Positions 49,675 through 60,495 of a stretch of 64,000 nucleotides of DNA are shown here, piece by piece (within the stretch, counting starts at the first letter, position 1; every line of letters starts with the position of its first letter). The notes below the pieces were generated by a model. The model did not search any database. It was given only the letters and a program-made list of their open reading frames with translations, and had not been told where the DNA came from. The position numbers and the translations under genes were made by a program. Source of the DNA: Pleurostoma richardsiae (taxonomy: Eukaryota > Ascomycota > Sordariomycetes > Calosphaeriales > Pleurostomataceae); NCBI GenBank assembly GCA_030052745.1, contig JANBVO010000007.1, positions 682,001 to 746,000 on the forward strand, written 5' to 3'.

Positions 49675-52600
49675 AGCTTTAATTTCCATCCCCTAGAGAC
49701 AGATAAGCCGAGGAGATGGCGCCGAAAAGGAGAACTCCCGCCGTCGCCGGGCTACTAACGGAAGCTAGACTTTCTTAAAGGACGGACGGCTCGTTTATAC
49801 CCTAATAGGAACTTAAGGCTTTTAAAGGGGGCTTTTCGCGGCTGGAATCACTAGAAGAATGGGTTGAAAGGGATACTTTAAATAGTTAGGACGTAGCGGC
49901 AGAAACGATCGACTAACCGCCGGTTTAAGGTTAAACGTATAGTTAAAAAATAGTTAATATAATAGTTGCTTAGATTATCGTTTAAATCTAAGTCCGACGG
50001 ACGTTTACTTTTATTTTAACTTACGTAGAAGAACGACTTCCTTTTTATAATTGTAAAAAGTTAAAATAAAAGGCTATTACGGTAAAAATTGAAGATTAAC
50101 TTCGAACTATCGACGAAGGTAATAAACTTCGACCTACGGCTTTAAATAAAATTAAGATCTATTAGGCCGTTTTTAAGATATTTTTAAAGTTTTAGTTAGA
50201 ATAAAAGTAATAGAAGCTACGTTTAAAATCCTAACAATCGTCGGAAATAATCGACTAAACTTCTTTCTTTAAGTTCGTCCGTAAGGAACATTTAAATCCT
50301 ACTATATATAAGTACGAAATCTTTAAAGAATTATATATTCTTTATTAGAAATACGATTAAATTCTGATAAATTATTAGTAGACTTAAGATTCCTTATATC
50401 GTAAACTAGGTTACGACTTAGTAAATAACGATGAACTCGCGTAAGTTTATTAACGAAAGTTACGTTTCGAAGTTCAAAATACTTTTATAATAACTAGTAT
50501 TTTTTTCTAAAACGTTTAATATGTAACTACTGAAGTTTATAATTAGTAAAGGATTTTTTAGAAATAGAATCTTCGTAAAAAACGAACTTATAAGAACGTT
50601 TTTAATAGTAAAACGTCTTTTAACGACCGAAGAAACAATTCGAACTATCGGCCTCGAAACGTACTAAATTAATATAAGAAGAATAAGAAATTTTAAAGTA
50701 ATAAATTATAATATAAATAAAAATAAAATAACCGAAAAACTAACAGGTAAAATAAAGAAAAAACCTTTTAAAAACTAAAACCTTTAAAGGAAAAATTAAA
50801 ACTATTAAGTATTTACTATAACTACTAATAATTTAATTACTACGTTAATAACTATTTTAATTAACGATAAACTTATATATAAAATATAATAATAAGAATA
50901 AAACGAAAAATCGTTAAATTAAGTAACTTAAACGAAAAAAACGTAACGGTAATAAGAAAAACTAAAGGTTAGAAATAAATATTTTTAAGTTTTTAACTAT
51001 AAAAATAAAGAAAACGATAAGCTTAATAATACTTTATTAAATAATAGTCGAACTTTTTTTAAACAATAAGACAGTTATATTAGTAAACGTAAATATAAAT
51101 ATAAAGATATTAATTAATATAATCGATAAGAAAACCGTTAAAAAAAGAAGTTTAAAATAAATCTTTTATTTTTTCTTATTTTTTTTAAACGTTAATAGTT
51201 AAATAATTAAATACTACGGAATTTACTTAGTAGTAGTAAAAATAAAAAACGCTTACGGTTAATTTAGAATTATAAAATAAATCTTCTATATTATTAATAA
51301 ACTTAAATTATCGCCGAAACTTTTTTTTTCTTATAAAAGTTTAAGCTTTAAAAGTATTATCATCGATATTACTTATAAAGATTAAAATTTCGGCTTTTTT
51401 AAGACGAAAAACTTTAAAATATAAGCCTACCGAATAATTAATAATTAACTTATATATATCGTTAATTTAATTTAAATAAAACTAACTTCCTAAAAAGGCT
51501 TAATTTTATTTATTAACGATAAAGAAAACGTAGCTAACGTTTTATTTAAAAACTTACTAGAATATTTTTAAGAATATATTAACGTTTTCGACGTAAAATT
51601 AGTTAAATAAATACTTATAATCGAAAAAATAAAACACGTTATCGACTTATTCGAAAGAAAATAACTACCTTTCGGACTAATTTACTTAATATCTTGACTA
51701 TAGGCCGAAAAACTAACTAAATATTTAAAAGAGAACTTAGTAGTAAAGAGAATCTAATATAATATTAATTTAACCGGCTCTTCGATTTTATTTGTCTTTA
51801 AGAAAGATAGTAGTTTCCGGTTATATGTAAATTACCGAAGTTTTAATTTAGTAACGATTAAAAATTGATACTCTTTATTATTAATTAGAGAACTATTAGA
51901 TCGCTTATAAAGATCGAAATATTACTTTAAAATCGACCTTAGGAAAGTTTATTACCGAATACGAATTAAAAAAAACGACCGTTAGAAGACCGTTTTCCGG
52001 ACGAAGTATAGGTTATTTGAATATATTATAATATTGTTTAAGTTAACGAACGTTCTTATTATGTTTTAAGTTTATATATATAAGGTTTTAGTTAGTTTAT
52101 TAAATGTAATTTATATCGTTTATTTCGACGATATTATAGTTTTCGTTAATATTTACGAAGAATATAAAAAACGTTTCTAAGAAATATTCGAACGGTTATA
52201 GAAAACTAGTTTATACGTTAAATAATTTAAATACGAATTTTTTAAAGATCGTATAGAATTTTTTAAGTTTACTATATTAATAAAAAAGGTCGAAATAGAC
52301 TTTAAGAAAATAATAACTATTTAAAAATAACCTACGTTAGAAAACGTACGAAATATTTAAATATTTTTAAGCTTTATTAATTTCTACTAGCGATTTATTT
52401 TTAAGTACTTTAAAATCGTAATCCTTTTAATAAACTTATTAAAAATACGAATCAGTAATTTAATATTCGAATAGTTAATTAAAATAAATAAAGCCTTTTA
52501 AAACTTTAAAAAAGCTTTTATAACGGTTACGATCTTACGGTATTAAGACCTTTCTAAGAAAACGATCGTTAAAACCGATACTTTAGATAAAGCGATTTCC

Positions 52601-55600
52601 GGAATTTTATCTTAATAAATAAACAACGTATAGTAATCTATCGTCTATTACTTACGAAAACTTACTAAGACGAAAATACGTTAATATATCGATTAATAAG
52701 AACTATTAATTATTATAAAAAGCTTCGAACATTAGAAATATTATTTAAAAAGTACGGCTAACTAGTTTACGGTCTTTATAGACTATTAAGTTCTTAAGAA
52801 CGTTTTCGGCTCTTAAACGAAGGATTTCCGAAGACGTCTTATAAAATAGGTATACCGGTTATCGGTATTTAACTTCGATTTAATATATTAACTTAGTAAA
52901 ATAAATCTAACCGATAGTTTATTTAAGAAGTTAGATTATATAAAAAAAGAGATTTCGTATAAAAATATCTTACCTTCGTTAAAAACGAAACTATAACTCG
53001 ATAAAAAACTATTAAAATAATAAGAAGCTAACTTCGAAATTATTAAACTTTAATAATTAACGAAAGAACTAAACGAAAGTTTTAAAAGCTAAGCTATAAG
53101 ACTAAAAAAAAATTAATCCTTTAAATCCGTAATTAGATTTAGTACTTAAAATAAACTATAACTATTGACTAAACGTAAGCGAATATTTTTTAACTTAGAA
53201 ACGAAGTACGTCCTAACGTCCGGAAACGTTAAAAATAACTTACCTTCTAAAAACTCGTATAAAGTTATATGAAGAATAGTCGTAGTAATTATCCGGTTTT
53301 AAAGAAGGATAGTTTTTAAGATTACCGAACTAAAGGACCCTTTAACGAATACTTAACGGACGATCGTTTCGAACGATACGTAAGAACCGTTTAAAATTAA
53401 AACGCTTAAAGTACTTTTACGTTACGTAATAAACAAATTAATACGAAACGAAACGGTATAAATATCCAAACTAAATATAAAACTATACGATACGATTAAA
53501 AAGTTATAGAACCGAAATCTATAAATCGTTAAATTAAAAGTAAACGTTCGAGAACGAACCGGAACGAAAAACAGGTATATAGTAAATAAAGAAAACGTTT
53601 TCTAATTTAAAAATCGTTTAATTATTCTGGCCTAAGAAAACTTACGGTAAAAAATTCTACGATTATACTACGATTATTTAAAAGTAAAATATATAAACCC
53701 TAATAAAATTATTAAGTTTATTACTCGTAAGTTTTATTAGAAAAACCTTATAACGGATATTCGTAAATATATCACTTTTTATTAAACTTATTAAAAGATT
53801 AGGAAACTAAAGTATAAACCGTACGGAAAGTTTTAATCTTTATTTATATTAAAATATTTCTTTTAAAAAATTAATTTCGACTTTATTACTAGCTTTTTAA
53901 ATAATATAACTAGAAACGGAACGGAGTATAATACGATTTTCGTAATAGTAAACCGTTATATTAAGTTTGCGATATTTATACTAACTTAAAAATTACTAAA
54001 TATAACCGAAATAACTAAATTACTTTATAAATACGTAGAAGTCCGATTCGAAACCCTTAAAAGTATTATAAACGATAAAAATTACCTTTTTATAAACGAA
54101 TTCTAAAAGGAATATATTAAAATAAAAAAAATAAAAAGCTAAATATCTATTACTTACTACCCGTAAACTAACGAACAGACGGAACGTACTTACTAAACGT
54201 TAGAATAGTATTTTAAAGTTTACTACGTTAAAAACCTCTAACAATAAACTAAAGTCCTCTAAAATACCGAATTTACATATAATAATAACGTTTATTCAAC
54301 GATCGAGACGAACTTATTCTACGTATTATATAAATACTACTTTAAAATAATAAAATAAGTACGAAAACGAGACTCGTTACGAGTTTAAAGCATTATCGAA
54401 CGCCTAACGAATATAGAAAAATCTCGTCGGTAAATAATCGAACATTAAGTAAGGGTAGTACGAACTTAGAAAAAATACTACGATATTTAATATTAGCCGA
54501 TAGAATTCTAAGTCGGTTAAGTAATAAGTCTATCTATACGGAACTTACGATTTAAAAACGATTCGAAACTAATTTTAACTTATATTAAAGTTAAAATCAT
54601 TAAACGTATTAATATTTAAGTTTATCGAATAATACTCCTTATAATATACTCCTACGTTCATAACGTTTTTTTAATTTTCTTACTCGAACTATAAAACGAA
54701 CGGATAAAGAAAGAAAAAACTATATTACTTTTAAAACTCGAAAATAAAGAAAAAGAATAGGAAATAAAAGAAATAATAACCTATAAAAGAAAAAAACTAG
54801 CGATTCGTTTTTTAATTAAATAAAAGAGTTAGTTAATAAAATATAATACTTAAAAACTCCGAAAACACTTCGAAAATACTTTAACTTTACTATATAAATA
54901 CGAAAAAAAAACTAAAAGACGTTACTATAAATAAAACGATTAATCGATAAACGATTATAAAAAAGAAAGGGATAGTAACCTTTAAAATATTAAACTTTTA
55001 AAAAGAAAATATAAACGTTTACTCTTAAAAAACCTCTATAAAAACTAACCGCCGATTAATTAATGAACGAACCGGGTATAAAAAAATCGTTATTAATTCT
55101 ATCGTTAAATAACGATAAATTACTTCGTAGTAATTTCTTTACTAAAGTAATATACTAATTAACTATAATAAAAAGACTAGAGAAAACTTAAACCGTAATT
55201 AATTTACTTACTAAAAGCTTTTTTAAAACTTATACTCGTTTAATAAACTTATATAACGTACTTAATTACCCTTTATTAATATATTACGTAATAGTAAAAA
55301 AAACGATCTAAAGATCCTACTAACGTTCCTATAAAAAAGGTTAGTTTAGACGTAAGTTACTATTAAACCGATAAAAGTTTAAGAACTTGAAAAACTTATA
55401 AAAAGAAATAACGGAAATAAAACTTTTTAAAGAATTTTAACGTACCGTATTTATTATTATAATAAAGTAACGAAGTAAATAAAAAAACTAAAATAAATAT
55501 ATACTAAATATTCGAAACGTTTAATAAGTAAATTCTACTTAAATTCTTAATTTATATACGTTAATCGAACGTTCGAAACTAATTTCCCGACTAAATCTAC

Positions 55601-56846
55601 GTCGATAGAATTACGAAAAATATAATACTAAAATAATATCGTTTAAACGGTAAAAAGCTAACGTATCGCTAATAATTCGTTAAATATCGCCCGTTCCCGC
55701 CGATTTTTACTTTCGTAAATAATACGGTTCGAAGTTAACGTTTTCGTAAACTAAAGACCGGCTTTACGAAAAACTTCTAAGTTTTTCCCGATTAAAATCG
55801 TCGTATTACGGTCGATAATTTTATTACTTTCCGTACGGTCGATGTAAATAGAAGTTATTACGAATTTAGTATTTTAAATAACTTAAGTTACCCTTTTATA
55901 TTCTTTAAAAATTTAAATACTATTAGTAAATAACCGACGACGAACTAAAAACTATATATAAGTTTACATTATACGCTATTATTTTTATAAGTATAATAAC
56001 GGGTTTTAAAGTTATTCGTAAAGTAAAAATCGATAACTTCTAAGTTTTTATAACGTATACTAATATAACTAACGTAAAGTAACTATAAAACGTTAACCGA
56101 ACGTTTACTTTAATACTTAAAATATTATAGGAAAATAATACTTTATATAGATTAAAAAGTTTAATCGTTTCTTTCTACTTAACCTCGTTAAAGAAAAAAT
56201 AAGTTATAAGAACTTTAATACGATTTATTCTATAATTATTCGACGAAACGGAAAAATAAACCGAAAGAAAAAGAGTTAAGAAAAAAAAAGAATCTATAAG
56301 AAAAAAAAAGGACCCTACGGCTACCTTTATACCTTAACTAACTTTTAAAAGAACTACGAAGACGAAACTCCGATTAAACGAAAAAGAGAAAGTTAAAGAA
56401 AAAAATAAAAATCGACGAATTTAATTACTTAAATAAACGAACTTTTAAAGATATTAACGACAAACCTAACCTTAAACAAAGAAAATTCCTACGAAGGTAA
56501 AAAGCTATAAGAAAGTCCCTACGAAGGCGAAAGATCGTAAGAAAGTCCCTACGAAAACGAAAAGTCGTAAGATATTACAGCGTAAAACGAAAAAAAAAAC
56601 CACGCACCGCTACAAACTAATACTAAGGCCAGGTAACTACAAAAAAACCCCTAGGTTATAAGTAGCGGGATAATCAGCCACACGGCCTAAAATGGAACCG
56701 CAGGCGGGTACTAACAATAAGATAAGTTACTACTCTTTTTCCCTACTAGCACAAGGGTTTTTTAACGAAGATAGCCGGCGAAAAGATCACTACCTAAAAG
56801 CCTTCAATTAAGCGCTAGGAGCTAACGCTCCTAAAAGGGAAGATAA

Positions 56847-57140
56847 TGTAAGAAAGACGTTAGGAAGGTAATACCTAGCCCGTTTATATAAGAAAAAAAC
56901 TTAGGCCGCGATAACTTAGGCCCGAGCAGGGTACCTAACTGAGCACATACCTAGGCACGTGCGGAATACTGTGACTGGCCGGGCCTCTTTTAGGGCCCGG
57001 AGCCCGTATAGGCTCCTTTTAAGGCCGTTCGCCGGGTATTCGAAGAACAACCGGCAAGTTAAAGTTTTACAACTAAGAATATACTACCCTTTATGCTATA
57101 TCTCCTTTCCTTACCTTATGAATATACCGATCCCCTTACA
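56847..57140 (+). repeat. 3' LTR of element C
   Basis: 294 bp, TGTAAGAAAG..CCCCTTACA. It is the better preserved of the pair. Confidence 0.87.
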
Positions 57141-57341
57141 GTTAAAATTAACTACGTAGGAGTTTATATAAACTAAAATATAACGTTTAAATTAAAATAT
57201 CAGGTAATATAGTAGTAAAAGCTTAATTCTCTATCTAAAATATCTGTCTACTAAGCCTACCTTATATAAAGCCAGGCCTAGCGCCTTACGTACTAGACAG
57301 GTCCAGGTGCTCCTCAAAAGAGCACTCAGAGTATTATAACA
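57141..57341 (-). mobile_element. Gypsy family A, copy A3, outer part of the 5' LTR
   Basis: The remainder of the A3 LTR after the element C insertion, ending at the TGTTATAATA terminus (read on the minus strand). Together with 49353-49380 it makes one LTR of about 224 bp, slightly shorter than other copies. Confidence 0.8.
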
Positions 57342-57655
57342 AAAGTTATCTCTTTCAGAGTAATGAAATTTAAAAAGAAGTTAGTTTAATACTAATCGTA
57401 GGCATTATTTACTATAATAAGTTAAGGTTTATTATTTAAATTAATACGTAAGTAGTTAAAACTAGTTACGTAGGAGTTTATATAGATTAAAGTATAACGT
57501 TTAAGTTAAGATATTAAGTAATATAATGTTAAGAGTTTTCTTTTTTATTTAATATATTTATTTACTAGGTTTGTTTTATATAAGGTAAAGTTTAGCGTTT
57601 TACGTATTAAATAGTTCTAGGTATCCCTTAAAAGAGTACTTAGAATATTATAGTA
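57342..57655 (-). mobile_element. Gypsy family A, copy A4 (LTR plus 71 bp of internal region)
   Basis: 57342-57412 matches the first internal bases of A2 and 57413-57655 is a 243-bp LTR, both reversed. A3 therefore sits inside or directly behind an older same-orientation copy. The rest of A4 was not located. Confidence 0.75.
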
Positions 57656-57994
57656 CGTATATTAAAATAAATACTTATATTATAATTATTAAAGTTTAAT
57701 GTAATGATTAATTACTAAAAAGTTATTTTTTAAGAAAATCTAAGTTATAAAATAAGTATAATTATATATAAATAATTAATTTTCTTAAATTATTTAACTT
57801 ATAGAGATTACTTTTATAATTTTATTACTTTTAGTAATTTTAAATTACTAATAACTGTTTATATTTGATAGTGATTTTATTTATTATATTTATTTATAAC
57901 CCGTAGTTTTACCTTGTTTAACCGCTAGGCTTAGTGCTTGAGGAATGGTTAGCATTTTGGCTGTAATAATTAAGTTTAAAAGAAGAATATATTT
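57656..57994. other. Unassigned AT-rich spacer between family-A LTRs
   Basis: Mostly AT-rich with a short GC patch near 57900-57960. It shows no recognisable element part or gene. Confidence 0.4.
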
Positions 57995-58230
57995 TACATA
58001 AACTAAAGCTTATTACTTAAATTAATACATAGATAATTAAAACTAACTACGTAAAAATCCATATAGACTAAAATATAACGTTTAAGTTAAAATATTAAGT
58101 AATATAGTATTAAGAGCTTAATTCTCTATCTAACATATCTATCTACCAGGCTTACTTTATATAAGGCCAGGCCTAGCGCCTCATGTATTAGATAATTCCG
58201 GGTACTCCTCTAGGGAGCACCCAGAACATG
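57995..58230 (-). repeat. Family-A LTR, copy A5, at the right border of the island
   Basis: A reversed LTR with eroded ends. Its outer half (AGGCCAGGCCTAGCGCC..CCGGGTACTCC) is little mutated. It probably is a solo LTR; no clear duplication is visible. Confidence 0.7.
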
Positions 58231-58764
58231 TAGCGCTTTTCTTCTTTACCCTTGTCTTTCTTACTCTATGGTTTATGCCGGGCAATACGCCTAGGCCACC
58301 CTCAGTATCAACCCTCTACAACAGCGGCTGACATGCTAGGCGCACTAAAAGGATTGTTCCTTGCTATGGTTCATTTATCCTTTCTGCCGAGACCTTAACA
58401 TCATACCCATGTAGTATCTTCCGTACTTTATAGATACGCGGAGTAAACATCCGGTGAAAAACCCCGCCTCTCTATGGAAGGTGGATGAATTCCAGCCTGT
58501 CGACGGACGCTTTCATATTACACGCACCGTAGACCGAGCACGGCAAAAGAACATAACGACTGAAGGTGGTGTTGGCAGCGGCATCGACTCTTTCTCACCG
58601 GGACTGATGGGCGCCGCCTGATACTGATGCAGTTCGGCTATAAAAAGGCCCTCGTGGAAGATCGGCCATCGACCATGAGTACCGAAGACAGCTGCTTGCA
58701 CATGACCCGAGCGGCCGTCACCAACTGTCGTCAACACGGTTGCTCCTGAGCCGGCAAAGGCGGC
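58231..58764. other. Intergenic, promoter of the LPMO-like gene
   Basis: GC-balanced DNA resumes directly after LTR A5. A minus-strand frame at 58513-58737 has no domain and covers the promoter, so it is not called. The only clear signal is the TATA box annotated separately. Confidence 0.5.
58638..58648 (+). promoter_or_regulatory. TATA box of the LPMO-like gene
   Basis: CTATAAAAAGG lies about 120 bases upstream of the ATG at 58765 on the same strand, a good match to a strong core promoter. Confidence 0.6.
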
Positions 58765-59603
58765 ATGCGGGCATCATTTTTTTGCATTGCGGCTTTGGCT
58801 GTGACCGTGGCTGCACACGGCTACGTCGATTTCCCACCAGCACGAGAGGTTGGACCAGCTTCGCTTGCAGCCTGTGGCAGGGCTGTCACGGATGACATCA
58901 GGAAGGACAATACATCCCACGTGGAGGGGCTACCTGAGCTAGCCGCTGGGGACAGCGGATACCACGCAGACAAGTAAGCTCTCAATCGACATACCTACCA
59001 ACCTCACTGAACCTCCTGTCAGCCCAGCTGATTTTCTTGCTTCCTTTCATGGACCACACTTTACTTCCCTACGCATGCTGGTGTGCTGGCAGCTAATACA
59101 TCATCTCCAGGTGTAACCTCTGGCTCTGCCGTGGGTTGCAGTTTGGTGACAACAGCGCCAACATCCAGAAGTACAAGGCGGGAGAGGTCGTGCATATGAA
59201 GATCAAATTGACCATCCCGCACGACGGCAGCGCCAACGTCAGCATCGTAAATACGAATTCCAACAAGATAATCGGAGACATGCTCAAGTACTGGAAGAGT
59301 GGATACGCAAACGAGCGTCAGTTCTATGCCAAGACTCTGCCAGCAAACAACACGGATTTCAACGTCACCCTGCCCGACGTGAGCGCTCAGTGTGCCGAAC
59401 CGGGCGCTTGTGTAAGTTACCTATCCTCTGACGCCGTTATAACCCTCCCGGGCAGAAGTAACTAGCCACAGTGCTGGTCACTCAGTATGGCGGGGGCTGA
59501 CCGACCTTCTCATTTGCAGATACTGCAGTGGTGGTGGTATGGCGTTGGTGCCCGGCAGACATACGAGTCTTGTGTTGACTTTACTATGACACCTGTTCAA
59601 TAA
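58765..59603 (+). CDS. Secreted LPMO-like protein (chitin-binding type-4 fold)
   Basis: Small secreted protein with the layout of a copper lytic polysaccharide monooxygenase of the PF03067/AA15-like group, which oxidatively cleaves chitin or cellulose. Exons are 58765-58973, 59111-59411 and 59520-59603, giving 197 aa; joins DK/CNLWLC and GAC/ILQWWW keep frame. Signal peptide residues 1-17 (MRASFFCIAALAVTVAA) are followed by HGYVDFPPAR, so cleavage would expose His18 as the mature N-terminal residue, the first ligand of the histidine brace. His107 in LTIPHDGSANVS fits the second ligand and the C-terminal CVDFTM supplies a plausible axial aromatic residue. Cysteines (CNLWLC, CAEPGAC, ESCVDF) suggest disulfides. 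There is no extra binding module. It lies only about 530 bp from the heterochromatin island. Substrate and enzymatic activity are inferred; a non-catalytic X325-like relative is the main alternative. Confidence 0.8.
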
Positions 59604-59823
59604 GACAACATGAAAACAAGCACGTAGCTAGGTACACATGTACTCAACAGGCTATAAGGTATTCGGCAAATCAAAGAAGGTTATACGGCTAAGCAGTCTA
59701 GCTAGGCATTTGACATTATGAATTGAACTAAAGTCTTATAGAGCTACTAATCAAACCGTTTAGACGTCGTTACTATGACGGGTTTGTTACAATAAAGGTA
59801 GGATTCGGAGTGAATTTCTAAGT

Positions 59824-60060
59824 GTTAGGAATGCCGGCACAGCCGGCATTCCAAGCTTATATATAGGAAGGCCGAAGCTATGGCCTAAGGCCACAGTCGT
59901 CTTGTCAGCTGTCAAACAGGCCAGACAGGCCGGCAGGTTTATTAAGCTTAGCAAGCTTCTTTTAATATAGCAAGGTTGGTGCCTAGAAATTATTAGCTTA
60001 GCCTGTGCTAGCTGTATGGGTTGTTTAGGGCCGTTGACAGGCCGATGGTTTAGACGGCTA
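59824..60060. repeat. Possible solo LTR or transposon remnant
   Basis: Begins TGTTAGGAATGCC, a start typical of LTRs, followed by an 11-bp perfect inverted repeat (59828-59838 and 59842-59852) with a 3-nt loop and a TATATATAGG box. Several GGCC- and AAGCTT-containing words recur. No matching end or duplication was found, so the assignment is tentative. Confidence 0.4.
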
Positions 60061-60495
60061 AAAGTCAGCTTAGCTAAGCTTATTATTTTTTTAAAAAAAA
60101 AGTCAGTACCAGTGATTATTACTATTTTTTTTTCTTTATTAAATATAACTTTAGCCTAAAATATAGTTTAAATAATAACTTTTATTATTAATTTTTTATA
60201 ATTACATATGTATTTTCTTTTATAAAAAACTTATTATACTTTTTTTAAATATTATTATAAAAAATAAAAATAAGTATAATATACTATTTATTACTTATAA
60301 TATAAAAAGTATTTAATATAATAAGGTTTAATTTTAATAATAAAAATTAAAAATAAAATAAAATAAACTTTTTAATATATATTAAATTATAAAATAATTA
60401 TTTTATATTTATATTTAATTTAATATAATATATTAAATTTTAAAAAGATTATTATAATTATTCTTTATATATATACTATTGTTTTTAAACTTGAA
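60061..60495. other. Small, extremely AT-rich patch
   Basis: Nearly pure A/T for about 430 bp. Unlike the main island it keeps almost no CpG. It may be an old RIP-mutated fragment or a simple AT tract; no gene is present. Confidence 0.6.

Larger units (their letters stand above)
49381..57140 (+). mobile_element. Gypsy element C (chromovirus-like), full length
   Basis: Fossil Ty3/Gypsy element of 7760 bp. LTRs are 49381-49674 and 56847-57140, each 294 bp, with a perfect GTTAA duplication (49376-49380 and 57141-57145). Gag-like sequence lies at about 49.7-51.0 kb, protease and reverse transcriptase at about 51.2-52.5 kb with YFDD at 52121-52132, RNase H at about 52.5-53.1 kb and integrase at about 53.6-54.6 kb. 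A chromodomain-like stretch lies at about 54.77-54.93 kb. Some 1.9 kb before the 3' LTR is unassigned. It inserted into the LTR of A3. RIP-mutated, with many breaks. Confidence 0.87.
20981..58235. other. AT-rich RIP-mutated nested-transposon island (candidate centromere or heterochromatin block)
   Basis: Composition changes sharply at both edges. Inside, C and G survive mostly in CpG, while CpA and TpG are strongly depleted in favour of TpA. This is the product of repeat-induced point mutation in Pezizomycotina. No intact host gene was found in about 37 kb; every longer open frame belongs to a transposon. Terminal repeats show a stack of at least eight insertions, annotated separately. Such blocks mark regional centromeres or constitutive heterochromatin in several filamentous fungi; which one applies here cannot be decided from sequence. 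Confidence 0.85.

Noticed and set aside
56959-57159. Open frame of 66 codons
   Set aside because: It lies inside the 3' LTR of element C and runs across the LTR border; it is not a gene.
20981-58235. Subtelomeric repeat block
   Set aside because: No telomere repeats were seen, and conserved genes flank both sides, including NAD-GDH.
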